14,643 bases of DNA from an uncultured Bacilli bacterium (GCA_947629125.1 CANRCO010000019.1:1-14643), one strand, 5' to 3'; positions 6,242 to 14,133 are shown, counted from the first letter of the stretch. Numbers and translations are program-made. The notes: generated from the letters alone by a model not told the origin.

Positions 6242-9200
6242 TTGGATAATCAAATCTCATCATTATCAAATTCAGATATATTTAATAATTTTTCGCAACT
6301 TACAGAAAAAGATTTTTTTGATGTAATTAATAAAATTTCAATTCCTAGTTATTATATTAAACAAAATTTAGAATTAAGTAAAAGTAGTAAAGTATTAAAT
6401 TACATGTTAGATTTAGATAATTATGCTTTTAGAAATTTTAAACCAGCGGCTTTTTCTAGTGAATGTCTTAATAAAATAGCTAGTTTTAATATTCAATTTA
6501 CTGTAGATGATGTTAAAAATTATCCAATTCTTTTAAATAATCAGCAATTATGTTTAAAAATTCTTAAGCAAATACCAACTTGGTCAGAAGAACTAATAAA
6601 GACTATTGTAACTAATGGTTTTATTCCCAAAAAAGAATACTTTTATTTAAATGAAGATTGGAAAAATTCTTCTTTATTAATTACGCAAACTTTTTTGCAT
6701 GATGCTTCAGTCATTGTTTTATTTAATGATAATTTATTAAATGAAACAACTACAAAAAGCGCTTATCAACGTGGTTATATTGCTACAGAAGAAGATTTAA
6801 TAAATAATCCAAGTTTAACCCATTATTATTATATAATGGAACCAGCAATTAAAAATAATCCTAAATTAATTATTTATTTAGCAGAGGATTGTGCAATTAG
6901 TATTAACTTAATTAAAGATACTTTAGATAAATATAAAATAACCAAAGAAGATTTAATTAATCATCCACAGTTGACTAAAAAATACTCTATAATGTATGAA
7001 TTACCAGAACTTCGTCGTTATTCAGCTTTTTTATCTGATATGGAAAAAGCCCAAATTTTTTATCAAGCTTTAAAGAAAGATAAAATTAATACTGATACTT
7101 TACCATTTTTAGATTATAAATTTGGTTCAAAAGTTGATATAAATAAACTTAATCAATTAATTAAATACTTAAAAATATCTTTTAACGAAGAAGATATAAC
7201 TTTCCAACAAAATTATTTTAGAACTCTTGATAAAGTTATTGATGGTATTATTAATATTAGATATACTCAAAATAAATTTTCTTTTAAATATCAAGATATT
7301 GTTTCTTTAAATGATGCTATAAGTGATACTTTTAAAAATGCAAGTATTAATCAAAATTATGATTTAATAATTGATTTAATAAATGATTTATATGAGTTTT
7401 GTGGTAAAACTTTAAATATTAATGATATAAAAAATTCTATTTTAAAATTTTATGTTGTATTTAGTGAAAAACAAGTTTTAGATTTAGAACTTACTAATGA
7501 GTTTAATAATAAAATATTAAATTTTCACCGTAATCATTATTTAAGTACAGAAAAAGAAAAAGTTTTAAAAAATATTAAACAAAGTCTTAATTTAACAAAG
7601 AAAAAAAGTGAACACATTCTAGTGGGAAGAAAATTAAAAAAAGTAGAAAATATAATTAAAGAAAAAAAACTTTTTCAATTAGGTATAACTGAAGCTGATT
7701 TAAAAAATTATATAAATGAAACTATGAAAAAAATATTAGCTAATAAAGATATTAAAAAATTAGCTATTAATATAAATAATTTACAAAATGTAGCTCAATA
7801 TTTTTATAATAATGGAACCCTAACAAATGAGATAGTAAAAAATTATTTAAACTTAGATAAAATTAAAACTTTAAAATATATAGTTAATCAATTTACTAAA
7901 ATTAAATTTAATTTAACTGATAAAGTATATTTATCAAGTAATGAAAGCTTTATTTCTCGTTGGGATAAAGAAAAATTAGATGGTTTAAATTATAATAATT
8001 TTATTATTGCTGATAATGAACGCTACTATAAAAATTTAGCTAATTTATTAATACAATTAGATGATAAATCTTTAGAGGAAATTTTAATAAATGGTTCTAG
8101 TATTAGTGAAGTAGCTGACTTGATTCCATTAATTGGTCTAACGGAAGAATTTGATATTGATACATATAAAAATATATTAATAAATTATCAACGAATAAAA
8201 CAAAAATTATTAAAAAATAATGATTCTAGTCAACAAAATTATAAAAAAATAATTTTAAAGAAATTCTATGATTTAATTTGTTTAGCTAATGCTTATAATT
8301 CAATTGATGATATAACTTTATATGCTTTAGGACGAAATATAGTTTCTCAAGTTGGAGAACAAAATAGTTTAAAATATTTAGAATTTTATATAGAAATGTT
8401 AAAACGTCAAAGAGGGTATATACCACCTATTAAAATTAGTAATTCTGAATATAGTTTAGAATCAGGGTTATATAGTGATCCATTGCGATTATTAATTGGT
8501 AAGAAACCAGATAATAAAAGTTGTATTGATTTATTAAATACGGCAGGAGTAGCAACTTATAAGGAAGTTTTATTAGAAAGAACCGGGGATGTTATTTTAA
8601 TTAGAAATAATTTAAATCAATTAGTTTCGCGAATTTTACTATTTCGTAGAGGTAATGTTATTCAAATGGTTACTCGTAAATATGAGAAGTTTTCTATTGA
8701 ACTTTATAAATTATTAGCTGACCAAATAATGCAAAAATCTTTAGCGGTTAATGATAATATTGATTATATTTTTGTTAATGAATCTTCTATAGATAATGTT
8801 GATGATAAATATAAAGTAATTAGTGATAATCGATTTGTTAATAATTTTGCTCATGCGGATTTTTCTTCTTCGGCAGTATTATTAACTGCTAAAGATAAAA
8901 TAGATGATTATGTTGATTTTAATTCAAAAATGAATTTTTTAGCTTTACCTCAAGCAACATATCAAAAACCTCGCCAAGCCTTATTTTTTAATCCATCTGA
9001 AACAGATATAACTCGGTTAAAAGCTTTAGATATTGTTTTAGAAAATGATATATTAAAAAAAGAACAAAAAATAAAAGATTTTCAAGTTTTTAATATTAAT
9101 AATTATAAAAAAGTTGTTTGTGGAGAAGACTGGTATTTAGCTATAAAAAATGATAATACTTTAGAACAATTGATTTTACCAACTAATGATTTAAGAACGT

Positions 9201-9262
9201 ATGAAGAAATAAAGGCATTAAAAGAAGAGTTAAAATTAGCTAACTTAGGTAAAAAAATTTAA
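6242..9262 (+). CDS. Large hypothetical protein with helical repeats (1006 aa)
   Basis: I do not recognise this family. No membrane segment or signal peptide is visible, so it is probably cytoplasmic. The N-terminal third has repeated units: residues 181-199 (ATEEDLINNPSLTHYYYIM) and about 233-251 (KITKEDLINHPQLTKKYSIM), with a more diverged unit at about 87-98 (TVDDVKNYPILL), suggesting a helical solenoid. The middle (about 330-720) is Lys/Asn-rich and helical. The C-terminal 250 residues look like a separate globular domain with more conserved-looking stretches such as GKKPDNKSCIDLL, TGDVILIRNNLNQLVSRILLF and RRGNVIQM. Start: a GTG at 6233 overlaps the AAGGAG site (6228-6233), so TTG 6242 with 8-nt spacing is preferred. 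It has its own promoter and about 150 nt of non-coding DNA after it, so it appears monocistronic. Confidence 0.88.
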   Translation: MDNQISSLSNSDIFNNFSQLTEKDFFDVINKISIPSYYIKQNLELSKSSKVLNYMLDLDNYAFRNFKPAAFSSECLNKIASFNIQFTVDDVKNYPILLNNQQLCLKILKQIPTWSEELIKTIVTNGFIPKKEYFYLNEDWKNSSLLITQTFLHDASVIVLFNDNLLNETTTKSAYQRGYIATEEDLINNPSLTHYYYIMEPAIKNNPKLIIYLAEDCAISINLIKDTLDKYKITKEDLINHPQLTKKYSIMYELPELRRYSAFLSDMEKAQIFYQALKKDKINTDTLPFLDYKFGSKVDINKLNQLIKYLKISFNEEDITFQQNYFRTLDKVIDGIINIRYTQNKFSFKYQDIVSLNDAISDTFKNASINQNYDLIIDLINDLYEFCGKTLNINDIKNSILKFYVVFSEKQVLDLELTNEFNNKILNFHRNHYLSTEKEKVLKNIKQSLNLTKKKSEHILVGRKLKKVENIIKEKKLFQLGITEADLKNYINETMKKILANKDIKKLAININNLQNVAQYFYNNGTLTNEIVKNYLNLDKIKTLKYIVNQFTKIKFNLTDKVYLSSNESFISRWDKEKLDGLNYNNFIIADNERYYKNLANLLIQLDDKSLEEILINGSSISEVADLIPLIGLTEEFDIDTYKNILINYQRIKQKLLKNNDSSQQNYKKIILKKFYDLICLANAYNSIDDITLYALGRNIVSQVGEQNSLKYLEFYIEMLKRQRGYIPPIKISNSEYSLESGLYSDPLRLLIGKKPDNKSCIDLLNTAGVATYKEVLLERTGDVILIRNNLNQLVSRILLFRRGNVIQMVTRKYEKFSIELYKLLADQIMQKSLAVNDNIDYIFVNESSIDNVDDKYKVISDNRFVNNFAHADFSSSAVLLTAKDKIDDYVDFNSKMNFLALPQATYQKPRQALFFNPSETDITRLKALDIVLENDILKKEQKIKDFQVFNINNYKKVVCGEDWYLAIKNDNTLEQLILPTNDLRTYEEIKALKEELKLANLGKKI

Positions 9263-9312
9263 AATTTCTAATTTAATAACATTATTTATCATCTTTACAT
9301 AATTTAAAATAA

Positions 9313-9338
9313 TTGCTAAAATAATAACATGTTATAGT
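9313..9338 (+). promoter_or_regulatory. Promoter of the DUF975-CmpB gene
   Basis: TGTTATAGT (9330-9338) is an extended -10 element; TTGCTA (9313-9318) resembles a -35 but is only 14 bases away from the hexamer, so the extended -10 is the main support. An alternative hexamer TATAAA (9338-9343) would be 19 bases from TTGCTA. The transcript would start near 9345-9350 and include the hairpin at 9352-9397. Confidence 0.45.
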
Positions 9339-9351
9339 ATAAAAACTTAAA

Positions 9352-9397
9352 TATAGTAAGTATATTTTTAGCTTATTAAAAATTTATACATACTATA
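9352..9397 (+). promoter_or_regulatory. Leader hairpin before the DUF975-CmpB gene
   Basis: An inverted repeat pairs 9352-9364 with 9385-9397 (12 of 13 pairs, one A-A mismatch), and the stem can continue with 9365-9370 pairing to 9377-9382 past a 2-nt bulge. It ends 4 bases before the AGGAGG ribosome site (9402-9407). Nearly all pairs are A-T, so stability is modest. It could control translation or RNA decay, or be the DNA site of a dimeric regulator just downstream of the promoter. Confidence 0.4.
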
Positions 9398-9412
9398 CTT
9401 TAGGAGGCAGTA

Positions 9413-11170
9413 ATGGAGTACAGTAGTTTAAAAAAAGATGCTCGAAAACATCTAAAAAAACATTATTTATTTTTTATGTTTGTTTGTTTATTTGCAGCAT
9501 TTATTAGTAGTGAATTTTCTAGTTCTTTAAGTATAACTAATTTAAGTGAAAACATTCCAATATTAGATAAAGTAGATGAACATATTATAAAAATAGATTA
9601 TGATTCATTGACTCAAATTATGGTTATACCTCATAAAAATATAAAAAAATTAAATGAAAAATTTGTAGTTAAAATATTTGAAAAAAAAATTGACCTTTTA
9701 AATCTTTTAAGTAAAAATATAAATACTAATAATATTTTTGTTCTTATAGTTCAAGGTGTTTTAAGTATTTTTAGTACATTTAATATAGCTACTGATATTT
9801 TTATTATTTTAAGTTTAATTATTTCTTTTGTTTTTTGGTTTTATGTAACTAATGTTTTTAAAGTAAATTCAAGACGAATCTTTTTAGAAGGTCGAAAGTA
9901 TGAGAAAATTACTCCTAAACGTTTTATCTTTTTGTATCAAATAAAAAAATGGAATAAAACTGCTTGGACAATGTTTGTTGTAACTATATATCAATTACTT
10001 TGGTCTTTAACTATAGTAGGAGGATTCATTAAAAGATATTCTTATTATTTAGTGCCATACATTTTAGCAGAGAATCCTAATATTAAAACTAAAGATGCTA
10101 TTAATTTATCAAGAGCTATGATGAATAATCATAAGTTAGAATGCTTTTATTTAGAATTATCCTTTATCGGTTGGATAATTTTAAACATTGTAACTTTAGG
10201 TATAGCTGGAATCTTTTATTATAATCCTTATAAAATTGCAACTATGACCGAATTTTATGTAAATTTACGTGCTAAAGCGAAAAGCTTAAAAATTTCAAAT
10301 AGTGAATTATTAAACGATAAATATTTATATGAAAAAGCATCTGATGAAGTTTTAGCTAAAGAGTATGCTGATATTCATGAACTAAAAAAACAAATTAAAC
10401 CAACTCCTAAAATTAAAGGTATTCGTGGTTTTATTAGTGACTTTTTTGGAATTAAAACTGCTAGCAAAGAAGTTGAAGATGAGTATGCTAAACAACAAGT
10501 TTTAATCGCCAAAGTAAAAGCTTGTAAAAATATTTTAGCTCGCAAGCGTTACCCAGACCGATTATTTTCTATACCACCTAAAAAAAGAAGGTCTTATTTA
10601 GAAAATTTAAATTATTTAAAACACTATTCGGTTATTTCCATTATTCTTATCTTTTTTGCATTATCATTTACTGGTTGGATTTGGGAAGTAAGTCTACATC
10701 TTATTCGCCGAGGAGTTTTTGTTAATCGAGGAGTATTACATGGACCATGGTTACCAATTTATGGGGGAGGAAGTATTTTAATATTAATTGCTTTAAATAA
10801 ATTAAGAAAACATCCGGTTGTTCAATTTATTACTACTTTTATCTTATGTGGTTTTGTTGAGTACTTTACTAGTTGTTTTTTAGAAGCTGTTTATAATATA
10901 AAATGGTGGGATTATAGTAATTATTTTCTAAATTTAAATGGTCGTATTTATGCAGGAGGTTTACTATTCTTTGCAATTGGTGGTTTTGCAGTTGTTTATT
11001 TTATTGCTCCTTTACTAGATAATTTTATTGAAAAAATTAATAAAAAAGTAGCAATACCTCTTATTATTCTTTTGTTATTTGTTTATATAAGTGACCATAT
11101 TTATTCAACATATTATCCTAATACTGGTAAAGGTATATCAACTAATAAACAAATAGTTGAAAAAGTTTAA
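9413..11170 (+). CDS. Membrane protein: DUF975 domain fused to CmpB-type (PF06541) domain
   Basis: A 585-aa multi-pass membrane protein. Residues 1-275 look like DUF975: an N-terminal SLKKDARKHLKKHY stretch, several membrane segments (about 20-38, 103-125, 128-150, 183-205, 250-270), and the hallmark YSYYLVPYILAENPNI...AINLSRAMMNNHK with SFIGW and YNPY. A charged cytoplasmic linker follows (about 275-400). Residues 405-570 match the CmpB-like 'putative ABC transporter permease' family: FTGWIWEVSLHLI, NRGVLHGPWLPIYGGG, CGFVEYFTSCFLEA, KWWDYSNYFLNLNGRIY and further membrane spans. Function is unknown for both families. The start ATG has AGGAGG (9402-9407) with 5-nt spacing. It is monocistronic, with a terminator at 11176. 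Assignments rest on recalled family patterns; the fusion itself is seen directly as one uninterrupted frame. Confidence 0.85.
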   Translation: MEYSSLKKDARKHLKKHYLFFMFVCLFAAFISSEFSSSLSITNLSENIPILDKVDEHIIKIDYDSLTQIMVIPHKNIKKLNEKFVVKIFEKKIDLLNLLSKNINTNNIFVLIVQGVLSIFSTFNIATDIFIILSLIISFVFWFYVTNVFKVNSRRIFLEGRKYEKITPKRFIFLYQIKKWNKTAWTMFVVTIYQLLWSLTIVGGFIKRYSYYLVPYILAENPNIKTKDAINLSRAMMNNHKLECFYLELSFIGWIILNIVTLGIAGIFYYNPYKIATMTEFYVNLRAKAKSLKISNSELLNDKYLYEKASDEVLAKEYADIHELKKQIKPTPKIKGIRGFISDFFGIKTASKEVEDEYAKQQVLIAKVKACKNILARKRYPDRLFSIPPKKRRSYLENLNYLKHYSVISIILIFFALSFTGWIWEVSLHLIRRGVFVNRGVLHGPWLPIYGGGSILILIALNKLRKHPVVQFITTFILCGFVEYFTSCFLEAVYNIKWWDYSNYFLNLNGRIYAGGLLFFAIGGFAVVYFIAPLLDNFIEKINKKVAIPLIILLLFVYISDHIYSTYYPNTGKGISTNKQIVEKV

Positions 11171-11175
11171 AAAAT

Positions 11176-11209
11176 AAAATTATACTTATTTATTATGTAT
11201 AATTTTTTT
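11176..11209 (+). terminator. Intrinsic terminator after the DUF975-CmpB gene
   Basis: A 10-bp stem (11176-11185 with 11197-11206) around an 11-nt loop, running into a T-tract (11203-11209). It lies 6 bases after the stop codon. The stem is AT-rich with one G-C pair, in keeping with the genome. Confidence 0.65.
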
Positions 11210-11250
11210 ATGACATATTTTAAATCAACCAAAACAATTTAGATAATTTA

Positions 11251-11259
11251 TGGTATAGT
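11251..11259 (+). promoter_or_regulatory. Extended -10 promoter of the pyrophosphatase-Nudix operon
   Basis: TGGTATAGT (11251-11259) is an extended -10 element without a clear -35. It lies 11 bases upstream of the AGGAG ribosome site (11270-11274), so the leader would be only about 15 nt. Confidence 0.5.
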
Positions 11260-11281
11260 TATTATAGATAGGAGAATAGGG

Positions 11282-11629
11282 ATGAAAAAAACTAACGCTA
11301 ATGATTTTTTAGGTAAAGAGGTAACTGTAAAGATAGATAGAAAATTAGGGTCAAGCCATCCTAAACATAGATTTATGTATTTGTTAAATTATGGTTTTAT
11401 ACCTAATACATTGAGTGGTGATAAAGAAGAGCTAGATGCTTATTTACTTGGTGAATTTGAACCAGTTGAAGAAAGCAAAGGAAAAGTTATAGCAGTAATT
11501 CATAGAATAAATGACGATGATGATAAGTTGGTTGTTTCAAAAGATGGTAATGACTATTCAGATGATGCTATTAAGGCTTTGACAAAATTTCAAGAACAAT
11601 ACTTTGAATCAGTTATTATTAGAAAATGA
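11282..11629 (+). CDS. Short inorganic pyrophosphatase family protein
   Basis: A 115-aa protein resembling the short, divergent group of family I soluble pyrophosphatases, which hydrolyse PPi to phosphate in the cytoplasm. Seen: VTVKIDRKLGSSHPKH, LLNYGFIP, and the acidic metal-site stretch GDKEELDAYLLG (Asp47, Glu49, Asp52), then VIAVIHRINDDDDKLVV. The classical family signature has a second Asp where this protein has Glu49, and canonical enzymes have about 175 residues, so PPase activity is probable but not certain. The start has AGGAG at 7-nt spacing and the stop is TGA. A Nudix hydrolase gene follows 12 bases later; PPi made by such an enzyme would be a natural substrate. Confidence 0.8.
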   Translation: MKKTNANDFLGKEVTVKIDRKLGSSHPKHRFMYLLNYGFIPNTLSGDKEELDAYLLGEFEPVEESKGKVIAVIHRINDDDDKLVVSKDGNDYSDDAIKALTKFQEQYFESVIIRK

Positions 11630-11641
11630 GGTGAATTAAAT

Positions 11642-12202
11642 ATGAATTTTAAAGAACAAATAAAAAATTATATACCTTTTAACGAACAAGAAGAAAAGGA
11701 TAAAGTTCAATTTTTAAAATTTATTGATAATTATGATGATGTTTTAACCCGCGATAATATTTTCGGTCATTTTTCTGCTTCAGCTTTTATTGTTAATAAA
11801 GAAAGAACAAAAATGGTAGTAGTTAATCATATAATAAATGGCGGCTGGATGTATCCCGGTGGCCATGTTGATGGTGAAAAAGATTTTTTAGCAGTTGCAG
11901 TTCGAGAAGTTAAAGAAGAAACTGGTTTAAAAGTAAATATTTTAGATGAAAATATTTTTTCTATTCAAAGTGTTCCCATCAAAGGACATATTAAACATGG
12001 CAAATATGTTTGTGCTCATCTACATTTTGATGTGATATATCTCATGGAAGCCGATGATAAATTACCATTAAGTTATCAAAAAGATGAATCAAAAGGAGTA
12101 AAATGGATTTTATTTGATGAAGCCACAAACGAAACAATGTGTAACTTTATTAGACCAATTCATAAAAAGTTAATAAAAAAGCTAAATGTAAATTCAATAT
12201 AA
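11642..12202 (+). CDS. Nudix hydrolase
   Basis: A 186-aa Nudix-family hydrolase, acting on a nucleoside diphosphate linked to another group. The Nudix box runs from Gly74 to Leu96: GGHVDGEKDF followed by AVAVREVKEETGL, with the metal-binding REVKEE (Arg88-Glu93) intact. The first Glu of the consensus (GX5EX7REUXEEXGU) is Lys80 here, with Glu79 next to it; this position is structural rather than metal-binding, so activity may persist. Other supports are the N-terminal strand with SASAFIVN, and HLHFDVIYLMEA. The ribosome site GAGGTGA (11628-11634) overlaps the upstream stop, so the two genes form an operon. The substrate cannot be told from the sequence. Confidence 0.88.
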   Translation: MNFKEQIKNYIPFNEQEEKDKVQFLKFIDNYDDVLTRDNIFGHFSASAFIVNKERTKMVVVNHIINGGWMYPGGHVDGEKDFLAVAVREVKEETGLKVNILDENIFSIQSVPIKGHIKHGKYVCAHLHFDVIYLMEADDKLPLSYQKDESKGVKWILFDEATNETMCNFIRPIHKKLIKKLNVNSI

Positions 12203-12213
12203 TTATACATTTA
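12183..12213 (+). terminator. Weak hairpin at the end of the Nudix gene
   Basis: An 8-bp inverted repeat (12183-12190 with 12206-12213) spans the stop codon, but there is no proper T-tract directly after it. A T-rich stretch follows at 12225-12236. It is a possible but weak terminator. Confidence 0.3.
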
Positions 12214-12244
12214 ACTTTGTCTTATATTTTTATTATATCAGAAT

Positions 12245-12272
12245 TTTACTAAAATAAAATTTGTTTTAATAC
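12245..12272 (+). promoter_or_regulatory. Putative promoter of the NIF3-like gene
   Basis: TTTACT (12245-12250) and TAATAC (12267-12272) have 16-bp spacing and lie about 30 bases upstream of the GGAGGA ribosome site (12300-12305). Both hexamers are imperfect. Confidence 0.35.
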
Positions 12273-12314
12273 TAATGTTGAAGATATAGAAAAAAGATTG
12301 GAGGAAAATTCATA

Positions 12315-12656
12315 ATGAATATGAATATTAATAGGGTAAAAATTATTGTAACTATACCACCAGAAAATGTAGAGGAAATTAGAAAAACCGTATGTGAAGC
12401 TGGAGCAGGAGTAATCGGTAATTATACTTATTGCACTTCTATAACAAAATCAATAGGTACTTTTATGCCTAATGATAATGCAAATCCATATATTGGTAAA
12501 AACAATAAATTAGAATTTGTAGAAGAACAAAAGTTAGAGTTTGTTTGTGATATTAATCGAGTTAGAAAAGTAATATCTAAATTAAGAGAAATCCATCCAT
12601 ATGAAGAACCAGCAATAGATATTGTACCATTAATAGATGAAAGTTACTTTAAATAA
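12315..12656 (+). CDS. Stand-alone NIF3/CutA-like (PII-fold) domain protein
   Basis: A 113-aa protein resembling the domain inserted in bacterial NIF3/YqfO proteins, a ferredoxin-like fold related to CutA and PII. Seen: VKIIVTIPPENVEEIRKTV, GAGVIGNYTYCTS, GTFMPNDNANPYIG, and the C-terminal IHPYEEPAIDIVPL, which is the family's most typical stretch. The metal-binding NIF3 halves are absent, so this is the isolated domain. Such proteins may form trimers and bind small ligands or metals, but their role is not known to me. The start ATG has GGAGGA at 9-nt spacing; an ATG two codons later is a possible alternative. It stands alone between non-coding gaps. Confidence 0.85.
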   Translation: MNMNINRVKIIVTIPPENVEEIRKTVCEAGAGVIGNYTYCTSITKSIGTFMPNDNANPYIGKNNKLEFVEEQKLEFVCDINRVRKVISKLREIHPYEEPAIDIVPLIDESYFK

Positions 12657-12935
12657 TCAGTAAAAATTAAAATAGTATCACTTTAAATGATTTTATCAAT
12701 TTACAAATCTGTTTTGCTAAAAATTTTACCTAAAAGAAAGCATAATTAATAATTAAAAATAAAATATGATATGAAAGTATTAATGCTCAATATCATTTTT
12801 TTAGTTTCATTTAAAACTTTTTCTTTATTAACTTTAACTGTCAAAAAAATAAAATTTAAATTAAATTTAAGTGAAAATGAAAATAAACATGAAATAGAAT
12901 AAAGTTGTAATTAGGTAATTTTTCAGAAATAAATA
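12657..12935. other. Non-coding gap with one terminator-like hairpin
   Basis: AT-rich DNA between convergent genes, with no supported gene. A 7-bp stem (12766-12772 with 12790-12796, 17-nt loop) runs into seven T (12796-12802) and could terminate the NIF3-like transcript about 110 bases after its stop. A 43-codon open frame at 12771-12902 lacks a ribosome site and overlaps this hairpin, so I do not call it. Confidence 0.4.
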
Positions 12936-12962
12936 AGTATGTGAAAAAAATTTTCATATACT
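12936..12962 (-). terminator. Terminator hairpin of the HAD gene
   Basis: A 12-bp stem (12936-12947 with 12951-12962, one G-U pair) with a 3-nt loop, overlapping the last bases of the HAD stop codon. On the minus strand a T-rich but interrupted tail (TATTTATTT) follows. It may also stop transcripts from the other strand, as the genes converge here. Confidence 0.55.
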
Positions 12963-13689
12963 ATATTTTTTTCTTTAATTGTAGTAATTTATTAATTGTC
13001 ATAGTTGGATAATACTCTTTTGGCAATTCATTATTATTAGGATTAAACCAACAGGTATCAATTCCGTTATTCATTCCTCCTAATATATCAGTTGTTAATG
13101 AATCTCCAATTAATAACATCGTAGACTTATCTTTATTTTTTGTTGTACGATATAGAATATCAAAAAATTCTGGCATAGGTTTTGAAAATCCAATTTCTTC
13201 TGAACAAACTAACCCTGAGATATATGATATTAATTTTGCTTTTTCTAATTTATTGATTGCAGCTTCTTTGGGACCATTTGTTGCTATAACAATTTCATGA
13301 TTACTATAAAGGCTTTCTAATAATTTACCAGCATTTTCAATTTCTTTTATATTAACACCTAACATGCTACAGTATAATTTATTAAGTGAAACTGCTGAAT
13401 TAAAATCTAATGCTATTTCTTTAAAATAAAGAATGAATCTTGTGGCTCTTAAGTAAGTGATTTTATCTTCAAGTGTCTTTATATGATTAGGAATAATCAT
13501 ATTTCCACTTTCCCAAGTATGCCAATAAGCAGTATCAAATTTTTTCCATTTTAAAAATGATTCACTACTATATTCTAGTTTTAATGCATTAATTATAATA
13601 TTAAATGCATATTTAATAGATTCATTATTATCTATCAAAGTATCGTCCAAGTCAAAAATAAGTGTTTTGTATTTGCTCAAAAATATCAA
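12961..13689 (-). CDS. HAD-superfamily hydrolase, YjjG-like
   Basis: A 242-aa haloacid-dehalogenase-type phosphatase with all four motifs: motif I FDLDDTL (nucleophile Asp13, general acid Asp15), motif II IVIATNGP (Thr137), motif III FSKPMP (Lys170), and motif IV IGDSLTTD (Asp196, Asp201). The helical cap between residues 20 and 110 and the overall length fit the YjjG group, which removes phosphate from nucleotides including non-canonical pyrimidine nucleotides; this substrate is inferred from resemblance only. Start: TTG 13689 with AGGTAG (13698-13703) at 8-nt spacing; a second TTG three codons later (13680) is the alternative. It is a single gene with its own promoter and terminator, convergent with the NIF3-like gene. 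Confidence 0.88.
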   Translation of the reverse strand: MIFLSKYKTLIFDLDDTLIDNNESIKYAFNIIINALKLEYSSESFLKWKKFDTAYWHTWESGNMIIPNHIKTLEDKITYLRATRFILYFKEIALDFNSAVSLNKLYCSMLGVNIKEIENAGKLLESLYSNHEIVIATNGPKEAAINKLEKAKLISYISGLVCSEEIGFSKPMPEFFDILYRTTKNKDKSTMLLIGDSLTTDILGGMNNGIDTCWFNPNNNELPKEYYPTMTINKLLQLKKKI

Positions 13690-13716
13690 CTCTGATGCTA
13701 CCTATTTTATCCTTTT

Positions 13717-13746
13717 TTTATCTAAATTTCATTACTTTTTAGTCAA
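13717..13746 (-). promoter_or_regulatory. Promoter of the HAD gene
   Basis: On the minus strand TTGACT (13741-13746) and GATAAA (13717-13722) are 18 bases apart, and the start point would fall about 10 bases before the AGGTAG ribosome site. The -35 matches 5 of 6 consensus bases, the -10 4 of 6. Confidence 0.42.
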
Positions 13747-13815
13747 TTTAAATATTCATAAATTATCATCTAATTATTTATTGTAAGTAATTATGCATTA
13801 CTAACAGTCTTTATA

Positions 13816-14133
13816 TTATGCTTTAAGGCTTTTTAATGTTTTTCCAAATTTTTGTTCTAAAAGTGGCTTTGCAATTTCTCTAACATAAATTCAAATACAT
13901 AAAATCCATTACTAATGTGATCAGTTAGTTCAGAAAATGTATTGTCTATATTTAGTTGATAAATAATTTTTGATATCATTTTAACTTTTTCCAAATCTAT
14001 TTTTCCCCAAGTTTCATTTTTAGTTCAACAATACAATTTTCTAAAAAAGTGATATCAACATGCTCTAAAGTATATTTATTTGTTTTTTTATTAAAGCAAT
14101 AGCATTAATTATATTTTCTAAATGTTCTAACAC
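13816..14133 (-). pseudogene. Decayed small gene with three -1 frameshifts, unrecognised product
   Basis: Read on the minus strand, four pieces in successive frames join into one protein of about 106 residues. Piece 1 runs from GTG 14133 (VLEHLENIINAIALIKK), piece 2 continues TNKYTLEHVDITFLENC... to LGEK, piece 3 IDLEKVKMISKIIYQLNID... to FYVFEF, and piece 4 VREIAKPLLEQKFGKTLKSL, ending at TAA 13816-13818. Each junction needs one added base: near the seven-T run 14083-14089, near 14000-14008, and near 13884-13889. Stops at 14065-14067, 13997-13999 and 13857-13859 break the native frames. An AAGGAG site (14141-14146) stands 7 bases before the GTG. The product would be a small, mostly helical cytoplasmic protein of unknown family. 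Two of the three shifts lie at homopolymers, so sequencing error must be considered before calling true decay. Confidence 0.6.

Noticed and set aside
9413..11170. ABC transporter permease assignment for the CmpB-like half
   Set aside because: The family name is historical; no ATPase or binding-protein gene is adjacent, so a transport role is not supported here.
12771..12902. A 43-codon plus-strand open frame with a hydrophobic N-terminal half
   Set aside because: No Shine-Dalgarno sequence precedes it, it overlaps a terminator-like hairpin, and such short frames are expected by chance in AT-rich DNA.
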